A stretch of DNA of 64,000 nt from Himantopus leucocephalus (GCA_003993805.1 RSEF01000001.1:143994536-144058535); one strand, 5' to 3'. Shown: positions 26,114-39,825, counted from the first letter of the stretch. A program made the numbers and translations. Notes: generated by a model from the sequence alone, not told the origin.

Positions 26114-29100
26114 GTAAGTATCACTACAAAGCATGTTTTGTTGTCATCTGATTCACATAAAAGTTGAGCTTGAGGAGACATCTGCGTTTAAAAAGTCTGA
26201 AACCTGCTAAGCTGTTTGCTATTGACATAGCTATTATTTTACTCGGTTGTCATCCAGTGGACAGACTAGTAGGATAACACCGTATTACTGGCAGTTTTTT
26301 GTTGTTTTATGTGGTGAAAAATCATCTTGTTTGATGTGAGTTAATGATTCTTGGAAGCCAGAAGTGGAAAAGAGTGTGAAGGTTTTTGTTGCAGTAAAAG
26401 GGATGAGACCAGTAAGGCTGCAATTACTGGTCCTCCACCTTTACAGAGCCGTTCAGCTATAGCGTGCAGCCCGTGCCCTCCATATACAATGCAGTAGCTC
26501 CTGGGCTGCAGGTAACAGAGTTCAGCACTTTGGTTCTCAAAGGAGTAATTCAGAGTTTTGTGTGTTGGAAATAGTACAGTGCCTTGTCGTTACCCCCTAG
26601 CACCGTCCTTCAGGGCTCGAGCAGGGAGGGCACAGCAGGGTGCTGGTAGTGGGGTCCATTGACAGTCCCTTGCTGGCAGGGTAATCAGTTGCGTCCAGGG
26701 CTAAGCTGGCAAGATCAGGAGTTGGGCTGGAGGTGGGGCTACCCGAGACATCGCCCAGAGTCCAGCCCAAAGGTGGACTGCAGCTGGCCTCCAACCTCAG
26801 TTGGGATCCATCCGTATGGCATTGGTCCCTTCTCCATGCCAGAAGTGTCTTCAAGGGGGCAGTGTCCTGCGTAAAACCTCTCTTAATAAATGAGTTGACT
26901 GGTGAAATGGAAAAGACAGGTGCAAGGTAATTCCAGTGTTTACCCAAAACTCTTGGGCTGTCCAGTAGACCTGTGATATGGGTGATCAGGGTGCTTGGAC
27001 CTTGGCATCTGGGGGCACTACTGAGGTCTTCAAGCAGCTTGGTTTTTGTTTTGCTTGCAAATTCCTTTGGATTAACCTTTTCTGTTGTCTTGTGTCTGTG
27101 CAGTTTGTAAACAGGATAAATTCTTAATTAAGGGTTTTCCAAGTAATGTTTAATATCTTTGGCAATTATTTATCGCTTGTAATTTAGTTTATATTATGTC
27201 ATTCATGGGAGATTATTTCAATCAGTCATATGAAACTCATCTTCTGCTACAGCCCAGTCACTTCTAAGGTAGAACGTAGCTTCTTCTCCTTCTCTGGTCA
27301 TAGCAATAGGGCATGTTTATATTTATGGTAGATCATAAGTTAACTGTATTGCAAACCAAAAGAAAGGCAATGAAAAGACAGTCTAATTCAAATGTACCAA
27401 TTTTATTGCATTGATAGATTGCTTGAAGAAAAAAAATTAATCCATTGATAATTTTATGGTATTTTTGTGATTGTGTTGCGAAATTGTATCAGTTTGCACC
27501 TGTGGTATAGCTGAGAAGATACTTATTTAAATAAAAACTTCATTAGTTTTGTAGGATCCAGAATAGGAATTACTTTAAATAATTGAAGATGTTCTTGGAA
27601 TGAGGAAGGTTTTGTATCTGTCTATTCTGTAGCTGTAATTAAGAGTTCTAGCAGCCTGTGCATAGTGGACAGTCTGGTTGTCTCAGTAGAGACCCCAATA
27701 AGATATTAAGGGCAAAGATAAGGAATGAATTGTAAATAGATACTCAGCTATGGAATTACTGTACAGCAAATTTTATTGGTACAAATGTCATAATAACTGA
27801 AGTACTATATAAAACCAGATCTTTCTGTCTTACTGGTTTTGTGGCATCGAAAAAAATAATCAAGTAGGAAAGAACATAGTTTGGGATTTAGTGTTGACAT
27901 TGGGGCGGGGAAAGATGATGACACACAAGCTGTTTTAAGAATTAAAACAGGATTATTTTGCTGTCTTTTTTAGTGTGAAGTGGATGCTAAGTTATAAAGT
28001 TTTGGCTGTAAACACCTACGTTTTCATGCCAAATAAAACTAGGTTTGTTTTATTTGCAGGATAAGTCAGGTTAAATTTCCTGCCAATAAATTGTTTTATT
28101 AAAACCACAATTGCGACACATCAGAAAAGGGGGAGAGGGAGGAACAATGAACAAGAGAAAATTAAAAAGTAGATTTTAAATAGAAAACACCACCTAACCC
28201 ATGTACAGGCTAATTGTAGACTTAGAGTCTAAACACACATGGGACGGAATTATGCTAACTGGCCTTCATCTTCCAAAATATACAATTACATTGTATTATA
28301 AGTAGATCATTTAATTGCGAAATCATCATTCAAGTATTTTTGAAATCAATTAGAACAAAGGATTGCCTGCCAAGCATATGTGACCTTCAATTTCTCGCAT
28401 TCACCATGCGTTTATCTCTATTGAAGAGCTTTCTTTTTATCTCAATGTACACATTCACATCACGTGTTACTAGACTATGTCATAGCGCTAAATAAATCTG
28501 CATGCCAAAAAAAAGTCTGGCTGTGTGATTAGACTTGGTGTATTCAGTGTGGTGTCTCCCACAGGAGAAGATTGTGAGTGTGAATTCAGCAGTCATCGTT
28601 AACCTTAGTACACTTAGGCAAATAATTATCTTTGTTTTCTTTCAGAGCTTGTTATGTTCCATGCAAATAATTTCTTCACGCTCATCTGTTATCATGTGCT
28701 TTTTAGGTGAACAGTGATGTTTTGATAAACTGCAGGCACTCACAGTTACTCATTTGGCTTTTTATAAATGACCCAAAAGAAATTACCAGTGAAAATTATT
28801 CTTCCATTATCGTTGGTCAGTTTATCTTGGCAGTTTAATGTCATGACACTGGATTAAGCTTCTTTTAAAGCGCTCATTTGATATGTTGTCTCTGCCTTTC
28901 TTCAACCCTGTCAGTTTAAATGTCAGGCAATTAACTAGGTGCTCTGAAAATCAGTGACATCATATGGTTGTTTCCTAAAACATTTAAACTGTGTGTTTAA
29001 ATGTGTGGGGTTTGACTGATCTGTGTCCTCTTATTTTTTCATTTGCCTTTTTTCTATATAAGTTATTCAGAAAATGTGCAGAAGAGTTATCAATTGTTCT

Positions 29101-32100
29101 CTGAACCAGTAGGTTCTTAAAAAAGACATGCAGATTTCTGTATTTGTTGTTTTTAGCAACTTCCCGAATTTTTGATGGATTTTCTTAAGTTATGAGTTTT
29201 CTTTTTTCCCAAGGCCATCCTGTTGTGAATAGCTGGGGCCTTGAAGATAAAAAGCCCTTAATGATGTAGGGTCGTCATACACTGAATATGCTGTATTTTT
29301 CAAGGCATGCAAATTAATAAGGACTTTTTTTAAGTGTCTGGCTACAATTTCAAGAATTCAATTGTCTGGACTTCTTCAAAAGGAAATGAAGCATAGAAGA
29401 TAACACCTATATATCTGTCCATCCTTCTTTCTTCTCACCCATAATTAGCTGTAGAAGCCATCAGCCAACTTCAGCCAAATTTGACAGAAGTTACAGTCTT
29501 AAAGATGCTATATTCCTGCAAAGGTGGTGATGCCACAGAATGCAGTTAGAGCACACCCCATGTTAACATGCCATAAAATTCACCACTCTAAGGAGGGAGT
29601 TGATTGTAAATGCCCCGACCTCCAAGAAGACTTCAACAGAAACTTGCATCTTGAAAGACACCAGATAATCTGGTGTCTAGGCACAGCAGCGTAGGAAATG
29701 AGGTTTTTTAGTGCCCTGTAGAGTTTTTTTCCAAGTCACTTGTTTGAAGAATTTGAGTTACCAGAAAAATAAGATTTCTGTGGGCCTGATCTCCAGCTCT
29801 GCCCTTACATACGAATGAGAACAGAAACTGGCTGTGAAAAGTGCTACAGATTCAGGTACAAGAACTAGCAGCATTCGTATTGTATTCCCAGAATTCTATA
29901 CAGAGGCATAAGGGCTAAAATAATAAACAAATTTTGCCTTTGAACCAAACGAAGTAGCTTTTCTTATACTGTGATGGAAGACCCATACAAGCCTTTTAAT
30001 AGAGATTTGTAATTTTGGACAAATACAAACCATATTTTTTTGCTAAAACATTTTAAATTAATTTCTAATGGTTTTGTATAGTGTTTTAAAAGTGTTTGGA
30101 TGCTGATGTTGAGTTACTAACTCTAGCACTTACTTACATGCCAGTGTTAGACTTTGTTCTGAATCAAGTGAGTCTTCTCCAGATGGTTGAACGATCAACA
30201 GAAATACTCCAAGAAATGTCATTCTTTAAGTATTTGTATTTTCTTAAAAAATAATGGTTTGGGCCAGTGCCTCTCGTCTCTGAATTCAGGTAACAGCCAA
30301 AAGAAAATGCCATGTCTGTAGAGCGTGAATGTACGTGAAGTGCCTCTGTATCTCTAAAGACTGTAAAATAATTGTGTGCCAAGCGAAATGCCAGTCAAGT
30401 GCCTGTAGTCCTCCCCTGGCCCCTGCCATGCCTGCTGCGCACACTCCTGCGCTGGACTTCCCTTGAGCTAGGGCAGAGGCAGTCTTGTCATGGCAGTGAA
30501 AATTGCATATTATTGACTTAAATACATCTTTCAACTGCTTTCTCTTTGGGACGTGAAGGTCATAAAAGAGGACGGGAGATACCTGTGCAAACTGGAGTCT
30601 TCCTTCATCCTGTGTAGCTTTGCTACACATCACTGCCAAAGTTTAGATGAACTTTGACAGAAAATCCTGAATGCAGGACCCGATCTTTGTGCGAAGCACT
30701 ACTTACTGCAAAGCTTAGTGACCCACTGTGTTTTAATTGGCTTTTTTCTGTTGGCATAAGTGTGCTGTGCATCCTGGATTTGGTGTATGTGTTCATCTTT
30801 GCATATCATTTAAGCACTTTGCATACAGCTTAGTCACTTTGTGCAGGTAGCTTTCACTTCTGTTTTATCCTTTTTTTTTTTCAGGGTAAGAATTTGGAGC
30901 TTTTACAAAAAATTTACAAAAATATGTAAAACTAAAGCTTCCTCTTTTTGAGACTTGAAAAATCAGTGGATGCACAATCCACTCATCTCTCTTGTGTAGA
31001 AAAGTTTTGGTTTGGTAAAATATTTTATTTATTCTGCAGGTCAAGAGCTCCACATGTAATGTGATTTGTGTTCTGAATTTGCATGAACAAATAAGACAAC
31101 TATAGCGGGAACTCAGTGTGTGTAATCCTCTGAGAAATTACAGATTAAACAAAGATTTGTCTTTTGCAGTGGTAAAAGGACAGATTTAATCTTTTTAACA
31201 CTTTATGAAGTATTGAAAATCCAACTAAATACTACTTAAGAACATAGGTTCACATAACTCTTTCAAGGGATGCAGCCGTATTTGTGTATCAGTCCATCTG
31301 TGTACTGTCCTTTGCCCTTGAAAAATATTCTTCCAAGTACTAACTTAATAGGTCTAATTCCATCCTGCCTGTTTCCACAAAATGCAAACATTGCCTTTTC
31401 ATCAGAATGGAGCAGGATTTATACAAGGTGAGTGAGACCCGACGTGTGTCAGTGTTACAGCTGTGACTATTTCTCTTTGTCCCCTCGCAGTCTTGGACTC
31501 CTTCAACAGGCTGCACCAGCCCCGTGCATAAATTAGTTTGCCTGTGTCAATGTTAAGACAGTGTACACTTTGGGATATTTCCTACACACACAGGACCTCC
31601 AAGTAATTCAGACCCTTTAACATAGTTCAAGGGTAAGAGTTGAATGAGGTTCTTGTATGTGGAGCCTTGTCCTTTGGGGAGGTTTGTTTGGTTTTTAGCA
31701 GAGACAATTAACATTCTCAGTGTGCAGCGTCTAGTATGAAATAGATCAAGAAAAATCATTGTAAATGATCATACAATGCATGAATTACATAAAAAGGATG
31801 TATGTGAATGTAATATTTTTGTGTCTGGGGCAGTGAGGTTGCCGGTGCTTGGTCAAGTCTCAGCAGTGTCTTGCAGGTGGAATCGCTTGCACTGAAAGCT
31901 TCATGCTTGACGTTCCTTGAGAGTCAGAAGCTTGCAGCTGAAGGACAGATAGAAAACTAGGCAGAAGTTGCAACACGGACATGTTAGGCTCTTGAAGGAC
32001 CTAGACCTAGAAGGATTAGATTCTCAGATGAAATCAAATAACTGCATAAGCGCCAGAGTGAAAAGTTCATGTTCTGGATTTAAAAGGGCAAATATTCAGA

Positions 32101-35100
32101 TTCCACCACTAAATTATATGATTTATTAAGAATTATATCTAGGGGACAAGACTGAGGCATCCAAAAGCAGGAGCTGTATGACATACTTTGCTAAACTGAC
32201 CAGAAACATAGTTAAAACTATATATCTATACATAATGTTGTTAATATGAAGTACATTGGCATAGTACAACTACTAAAATGCAAGAAAAAAGGTTAAAGAC
32301 AGACATCTAATTGTAAAAGCTTTTCCTCCCTAAGAGGCTTTATTATGTATGTTTCTAGAATAAATTGGTTTTGTTTTGATAATGAATGGATGTTCTTCCT
32401 CTCCCTTGAATAAATCAATGGGAAATATTAGCGTGAAGCACAGTAAAAGCAACATTTTAACTCTCACTCCTAATCATAGTCAAGTCCACAGAGGATGAAG
32501 TTCACTTGATCATGTCCACTCTGGATTAATCAGCTTTGCTTCTTTTTTGAAGCTTTTGTCAAATCACAGGGAAAATGTGCTTTCCACATCTGATACCTGG
32601 TAGCTGCTTCTCTGTGGAATAATATGCTGTTTTAGCAATGCACCAGGTAGGGGCAGAGCAAAGTGGAGGTTATTTAGGTTAGTGCTTGGTAGGTGCGTGC
32701 CATGTATAGTAACATATATAAATGGAACATTGCACATGGATTCTTCCTTTGTTAAGTGCTCTATATTCACTTTGCTCACCACAAAGAACAGAAGAGAAAC
32801 ACCCTAAAGCCTTCTCCAAATCTTCATTCATCGCTGACTTAATGATGGAGGACAGGGTGTAGTGAGAAATAAAGGTAATGTTAAAAAGTTAATTGTACTG
32901 TCTACGCAAAAAACCTTAGGCATATTGTGGAAATAAAGGGCATGCTGGCAACACTTCGTGTCTCTGTAAGCATTGATAGAAGTCAAATATATTTTCTTCA
33001 TTCTCTAACTATACCTTTTCTACAACTCAGAACAAATCCCAGTGCACAGATATCTCTGTTGCAGTTTCTATTAAATTGGACTTGAAATTAGACATACATG
33101 TGCAGTGGATTGTTTAAGGTCAATTCTACACTGTACAAATTGCCATTTCTGAAATACACATTCACTAGTCCTCTGTCTCCCCCGTGTGACCCCTTAATTT
33201 GTAGATAGTAACCTTGTTTTATCATTTCTTCAGGGGTTATCCTTAATTTTTTTTAATGACAGTTAATGAGAATATACTGACAAATCTGTGTCATCATTTT
33301 TACTCAGGGCTTCGGAAGAATGCTTTCTGGCTGAGGTTGGTTTAGAAGCAGGCTGTAGTTTTTCCATATCAAGCTTTTGTATGGATACGTTGACATACAG
33401 GTTAATTAAGCGTTTGATTATAGGACTTTTTCATATCTCTCCCAATTGGCCCATCTGGAATCAGTTGCTTTCCTGCGGAGGCCATCTGCCTTGCCCTCCA
33501 GCCCTGCAGGCAGAGACCACGCAGGAAGGCAGAGTGTGCAGGGACTGCCGGGGCTTCCCCTGAAACCGCGTCCAGTGACACCCAAGTTACCCGAAATTGG
33601 AGATTTGCAGCTGCTCTGTACCAGAACTGTGAAAGTTTCTTTTTGGATAAAAGGAGCTCTGGCAGCAGAATAATGGACTTCAGTGGCGTGCCTCAGTGCC
33701 TTGAGCTGGGCAGCTTGGTACACACTCCAGGCTACTGCCACGGTGGAAAAATCATCCCAACTTTCCTCTTTGCAGCAAAGCAGAATTTTAACAAGGGGTC
33801 CTGGCTGCTGGCACAGTGGGCTGCAAGGAAGTCTGGCCTGCAGGTGGGGGCAGCGCGACTGCCTGCTGCTGAGGGGGTTATCACTCGGGTCGCAAGGTCA
33901 GTGGCACCGAAGAGCCTGAGGAGGAAGACAGGAGCTGTGCCCAATACGCTCTTCACCTTTTTGAGTGTTCTCCTCGGGTGAGCTGCCTGTTTTCTCCAGG
34001 TAACCATCTTTGCAAATACAGGCACCTGTACCCCTCGGTTTTAAATTGCAGCATTGGAAGTTGCTGCAAAGGTTTGAGTAAGTGTTCATCATTTTCAGTG
34101 AAAAACATCAGAGTAAACCGAGAGGAATGGTGCACCTGAGGTGCAGGTCATCTGCTTCCCCACGTGGGGGCTGTGCAAGACTGCAGTGACTGTAAAGACT
34201 TCCACGAAAGCTCTTGCTGCCTGGATCTGGAAAAGCAGTTCTGTGCTCTCCCTTCACTTCTGATGTCTTCACGCACTTCAGCTACCGTTTGGGAGGGTAA
34301 CACAGCAGTGAAAATTGTAAAACCACCAAAGCGTAAGATCACTATTGAGTGCCATACACCAGCAAAGCCAATTAACTTGAATAGGAAGTGGGTTTTAATG
34401 TGCATTTGGGGATCACAACTAGCTGGATGTGGGAGAAATGGATACTTAGTGTTTCCATCTCATTTGCTGATGCTAAAAATATCTGAATCTCTCAGCGAAA
34501 TGTTGATTTTCACTGAGTTTCTGATTATGTAATACCTAATAATAAGTATATAACATCCATAAATGTTGATACATATATGTGTATTTCAAATCCAGAAACG
34601 CTTTTAATGAGGAATCGAAGTGTGCTAGACTGCACTGCAGAAGCAAAGCTTTTGTGTCTAGTTCATTTTGGTGACGAAAGTTGTTGGAAAGAAATTGAAT
34701 TTCTTTCACTTTGTTGTGTATGTTCCTGAAATGAGGTTGTTCAGGTTGAATTCACTGATACGGAGAAACAAATATATATGATCCTAAAATACTTCCCTTA
34801 GATAACCTGGGCAAAATAACTATGACTTGAGGCTTACTGTCTTACAGTGAGGCTTTTTCTTGCAAAGGTTGTAAGATGAAGTGAACTAGGCAAGCTGTCT
34901 TTACAGTATTTATAGATACTCTCCTTCCGACAAATGTGTTTTCCATTTACTATGATAGTACATGAGTGATAGGACCCCTTTTCAGACTTGGGTGGGGCAC
35001 ACAAGGGCTTCCTGATCCTAGCAAGGTATTTCCATCTTTTTTGTTTTAACAAAGTAGTTCTGCTGAAGTCAGTGAGACTAGTCGGTGCAAGTTAGTAAAT

Positions 35101-35786
35101 GCATAAATTGCAAATACATGTTGGGACAGTTGCTAATTCAGGAGATATGCAGTGAGTGAATGAAAGAAGAAAAAAGTTCTGTAGTGGAAAAAAAAATTTC
35201 ATTTGTAGTGTTTATAGCTTTGGGGTTTGGGGGTTTGCTTATTGTTTTAGTATATAAATTTCAGCGAGTGCTAGCAATTACTCCTTGGCAAATCCTACTT
35301 CCATTTAGTTTAAAAGCATTAATTGTGAGTTTGGTTTTGTTTATTCCTTTTCTTATCATCCATTCCAGAATGCATAGTCTTTCCTTCCAGAAAGTTGCTC
35401 ATTTGATCCCCACCCCCACCCCACCCCAAATTTTAAGATTATTTACTTGCTTGGGGAGCAGGTTTGAAAACGATGGCTTTCCTTGGACACAGAGTGTGTG
35501 TGTATAGGATGAATCCATTATCAAGATAGTGTCGTGAGTGCATGAATTCCTTTTGGATTAAGCGCTTCTCTTGTTCCACTCAGTATAAATCTTGTGTAGT
35601 TAGGTATCTGAAGGGAGAAAGGGCTATGTTACTATTTTTGGTTAATATCCTTGAGGGCTTTTTCTGATAACATAATTAAAGTTGTGACCGGATCAATTTT
35701 AAGAGCCATAATTTTCCTACATCTTAATCAAATTTGAAGATGCATTTATTATCTGTCTTTTACACTGAGAATTTCTACATTTACTA

Positions 35787-35910
35787 GAAAAAAAATTTTT
35801 TAAAGGGGGGGGGAACACCCAAAAACACAAACAAAATCCCCAAACCCCAACCCTCCACAAACCCTCTCAACTCCCACANAAAAAAAAAAAAAAAAAGGCC
35901 CCCAAAAAGC
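35787..35910. repeat. Low-complexity A/T, G-run and C/A-rich tract with one N
   Basis: A run of A and T is followed by nine G (35805-35813), about 65 bases made almost only of A and C, an N at 35879, 17 A, and a CCCCC run. The tract is unlike its neighbours and probably includes low-quality consensus. No gene is suggested. Confidence 0.75.
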
Positions 35911-36902
35911 CCTGCTTTAGACTACCTTAAAGGTTGTCTTAAAAATCATTCATAGTTGTGATTCTGATGTTGTGCAGTGTCCTTTTTTAATAAAACAGCT
36001 CTGGAAATTGTCCATAAGCTTAGATCTTAATGCAAATGTGTAACTCAAATCTGAAATCTGTTGCAATTAGGAAAACGACTAGACATTTTAGTAACAACAA
36101 TTATAAATAAATGAGAACCTTCAGATGGGGGTGTTTTTTTGGTACTTTTCTTCTCCTTTCATCTAATTTCAAAATTATTAGTCAACTCTTAACTTTTTTG
36201 TTAGAAATATCTTGATGCCAAATTCTACTTCCACTGATATTCTGCAAAAGAGAAAATTCTTGAGACTTGCATGAGAGGGGGAGTGGCATGAATATCTGAT
36301 TGGAGCCAGCAATAGAGCTGTGCCTACTTGGATGGATGGCCGCTAGGTACTTTGAAGCTATCATTAGAGCATTCAAGAACCGTAAGCTAAGGCTCTGGAC
36401 ATAATGTTTACATGTGTGAACATTTTATTTTGTATTAAAATTTTATATAAGGCTATTATCAATAGTTTCCCGTTTGTCTTCTAGCAGAGGAATAATCTCA
36501 TGGGTCCATGCTGGATGAAAGATGTATCATAAGCAAAAGGGAAGCCCCTTCTTTTTTGTCTCCTTTCTCAGTCCCCTTTCGTGAATCGACTTGGGAAGTG
36601 TTATTAGTGTACAAAAAGGGAGTATGATATACTCCCTTGGAGTAGGACGGAGAGGCAGGTCTGTCCTTTATCCCTGTTTACCGTCTGTAAGTGTCTTTGC
36701 ACAGGCTTTATTCTGCAGCATTTTTACATCTACTTGAATAAAAGTTCTGTTCATGCATAATACGCATTCATATATATACCGAGTTTTCTTTTTGAAGACA
36801 AAATTTTTCGATTGTAGTAATGTTGAAAGGATTGATTAGGATCTGTATTGACAAAGGTAGGAGTACAGAGTTTTTAAAATAACTGCTGAACTTGGAAATT
36901 AT

Positions 36903-36964
36903 AGAAATTATATATAATGATATATATGACATATATAACAATATATATCATATATATAATTTCT
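36903..36964. repeat. AT-rich imperfect palindrome
   Basis: AGAAATTATATATAATGATA at the left is mirrored by the reverse complement of TATCATATATATAATTTCT at the right, with TATATGACATATATAACAA between. It is probably an expanded AT microsatellite able to fold into a cruciform. Confidence 0.8.
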
Positions 36965-38814
36965 GTCTTCATAAACATGAGTGATGCAGGATTTCTTCTG
37001 AGGAAACTGAAGTTAAAAAAAATAGAACACCATGGTTAAGTTATGGCTGAATCTCTACCACTCACCTCCCTTTTTGTACAGTTTTTCTAATTGCCTGCAG
37101 TAAGAAGCTGAAGGGACAGGCTAGAAGGGGAGGAAGATCCTACCTACAGATTCCAAGTGGGCCTGGGGTCTGGTGTAATTTGAAAAACACGGCTATAAAT
37201 GTTTGCGTGTGTGAAATCTGGGAGAAAGACACTGGCAGGCTTTGGTTAAGCCTCCAAACTCCTCTCTGCCTGACAGATTACAGAAGCACATGAATGAAAC
37301 TGCAGTGTAGAACACACATTGACCGTGTGCGTATGCCACTCTGTATGTGTTTACCGTGTGGTGGGCTATCTAGTTAGGGACTTGTTCAGTAAACTAAATT
37401 ATTAATCTAGTGTTATTATTTATCCAGTGTTTTCATAAGTAAAAACATTCTGCTAATGTATCTTATCAGTCTTCTGAGTGATCTTGAGATGTGTCTGCTG
37501 TGTCTGCCTGATACCAGAGTCTCCGTGGGGCTGCGCACACTGTTGATACGTAAAGCACGCAATCCCATGGAGCTGATTAGGTGTCTGTGGGCTCATGCAG
37601 AACTGGAAAGATCTGCCTTTTATATTTTAGCAAGTTTTTCCTCCCTGTGCAGTAACTAAGATATTTTTGTTATTATACATGATCACCAAATGACCTATAT
37701 ATACTTTATGTATCATTTTATAGTTATTTGGCCAGTATTTTGGAGTGCTTTCACCTTAAACTTACATAAACATAACAGTAGGATATATTTTGCTACTGTA
37801 ATCTTTGTGTTAGTATGGTGTACAGCTGAAGTTCTTGATTCAAAAATTAATTTGAAAATTCAGGATGGGGATCATGAACATAAAGCAAGCACCTGGTGAC
37901 ACTTTGTCTTAACTGTTTAACCAGAGCGTGCAGGTCCCTGACAGCTTCTCTGTCCTGTCTGCCAGGCCACCTCTCAGACAATTAGCCTGGGGTGTCTGAA
38001 ATGTCACTGTGTTTGGCAACTGAGTCTGCCTTTAATGCCTTCATCTACTTGACATCTTTATAATAACAGATAGCCATCCTGGTATTTTAATTAGACATAA
38101 TGGAAAATGTCCATTTTTTCTTTTCTGGTTATATTTGAAATCCAGCCTGGCAAACAATAAAATTAAGTAACTGAAACTGGAAAAATTCTGATTCTTTGTA
38201 TTTAGATTTTTCAATGCAATACAATAAACAGCTTCTTTAATTAAAGATGACTTTTAAAAATGCAATTATCAAAAAAGAGGACAATCCACTAAACCTTACT
38301 GAACATACCCGCAAAGCCCTTGTGTTGCTTGCATGTTGACTCTACCCAAAAGCCTCTTGGCGATATACCATAATTAAAATTTAGAAAAAGTGCCTTTTGC
38401 CAATAGGAAGTGTCATCCAGGTACAGTCACATGCAGTTTTCTGCCTTTTCCCCCTCAGAGTGTAGTCAGTAACTGAAAACTTTAACATAACACTTCTTCA
38501 TTCAGTAGTAGCCAGAGGGAAGCAGTGGCAGGTAGAAAAGTTTGTTCTTTATTGTCTCAAAGAACAGTCTCATGGGAGAGAAAGCGGGTTTTTAGGGAGC
38601 AAACCCTTGATTTTATAGATTAAAATTATATTATTTGAAACAACAGAGTTTGCCAGTAGAATGGGGGGTGTAGGGGCCGTGATATCTCGGACTGGTCTGG
38701 TCTGCTATATAGGCCACCTGGCCACATCCCTGGCAAGGCCACCCATTGGCGGAACTGCACTCAAACTGGGAATTTCACCAACACAGCAACGTCAGTGTAG
38801 ATGACATATACTGT

Positions 38815-38934
38815 GGCAAAGGTCTGAAAATGTTGGACGAAGTCATGTAGAATGGGCAAAGGTCTAAATGTCTTAAACATGGTCATGTAGGACGGCCAAA
38901 GATCTAGGTACATTGCATACTGTTACGTAGAGCT
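38815..38934. repeat. Three-copy imperfect 40-bp tandem repeat
   Basis: Units run 38815-38854, 38855-38894 and 38895-38934. Each opens with GGCAAAGGTCT or GCCAAAGATCT and carries GTCATGTAG or GTTACGTAG near base 26-35. Copies 1 and 2 are clearly closer to each other than to copy 3. A more degenerate relative (CAACGTCAGTGTAGATG) precedes the array. It is in presumed intron 1, with no coding potential noted. Confidence 0.8.
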
Positions 38935-39112
38935 GGCTTTCCTTCTGTGTTGGGATGCCTGCTATCAAGGGCTTTGATAGCTGCTATATATAAATACACT
39001 GTAAAACCAAATACTGTGGGATTTTACAGAGAGCAGAAGTGCATGTGGGTTCAACAACAAAGTAGAAAAATAAAAATAAATGAACAGAGGCTGTACCCGC
39101 TGGCAGTTACTC

Positions 39113-39188
39113 AGGTGCAGTTCAGTTTTGGGCTCCCCAGTTCAAGAGGGACAGGGAACTGCNNNNNNNNNNATTCCGTGATTCCGTG
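39113..39188 (+). mobile_element. CR1 fragment interrupted by an assembly gap
   Basis: Left of the gap, TTCAGTTTTGGGCTCCCCAG and TTCAAGAGGGACAGGGAACT match the CR1 region just upstream of the fragments listed above. Right of the gap, ATTCCGTGATTCCGTG (39173-39188) is a variant of the terminal CR1 octamer repeat. The two ends are normally several hundred bases apart in CR1, so the 10 N either hide most of the element or mark a collapse. Confidence 0.75.
39163..39172. other. Assembly gap (10 N)
   Basis: Ten N lie between the 5' part and the terminal octamers of a CR1 copy. Ten is probably a placeholder length. Confidence 0.95.
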
Positions 39189-39809
39189 CAAATGTCAGGA
39201 GAGGAGGTGTCCAAGCAGCCAGTTGGTCCTTCTCAGCTTCCAGTAACCCGATTGTCCTGCTCGAGTACTTGTTTTCTCAGCCAGAAACAGGATATGTATT
39301 TCAGAAGACAGAGCTTGCCTTGCATCTCATCTGGACAGGACAGCCTTCCTCTCTGTCTTGAGCAACCACCTAGAGGCTTATGCAAGCGATACATGGAGCA
39401 GAGCAGAGTGTGTGTGGACGTGTTCTGGCAATGTTTCATCAGTCTGAATAGGTTTACCTTGCCCATCTAAAAAGGTTGAAGCAGTGATTAACATGTCAGT
39501 TTTTGCTTCTGTGGATATTTATTTCAAAGTAACATTAAAGTATTGAAAGAGTCCTGCAGCGTTAGCTGGTATATTATTGCTGCAGGACTGCTGCTGACGT
39601 TTTAACCAGTTTTAAGTTATGGTCTTTTTCTTTAGAAATGCTTGTTGTAACAAAGTCCCAAGGAAGCAGCTGACCCTCTTCAATCGAAAAATGAGGCACA
39701 ATCTCAAGGAATTAGCTCAGTGGTTGGATGCATGGCTTTGAGAGTAGGGACTCTTTGGAAAAGGGGCTTTTGGGGAGGGCTGGGAGAAGGAGTAGAAGTA
39801 GCAGCAATT

Positions 39810-39825
39810 TGTGTGTGTGTGTGTG
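39810..39825. repeat. (TG)8 microsatellite
   Basis: Eight perfect TG units in presumed intron 1, a candidate length-polymorphic marker. Confidence 0.85.

Larger units (their letters stand above)
22726..38814. other. Noncoding stretch with GC-rich patches and possible conserved noncoding blocks
   Basis: GC-richer patches at 22930-23410, 26590-26850 and 33440-33970 are not CpG islands by eye (CpG is sparse), and their overlapping frames on both strands show no family motif. AT-rich blocks near 28440-28990 and 38040-38310 are dense in TAATTA/ATTAG-type homeodomain words and look unlike decayed repeats. No exon of MAP7D2 is recognised. Confidence 0.5.

Noticed and set aside
39705..39760. tRNA-like sequence GGAATTAGCTCAGTGGTTGG
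   Set aside because: The A-box word is good, but no GGTTCGA-type B box or acceptor-stem pairing follows at the right distance. At most it is a tRNA- or SINE-derived relic.
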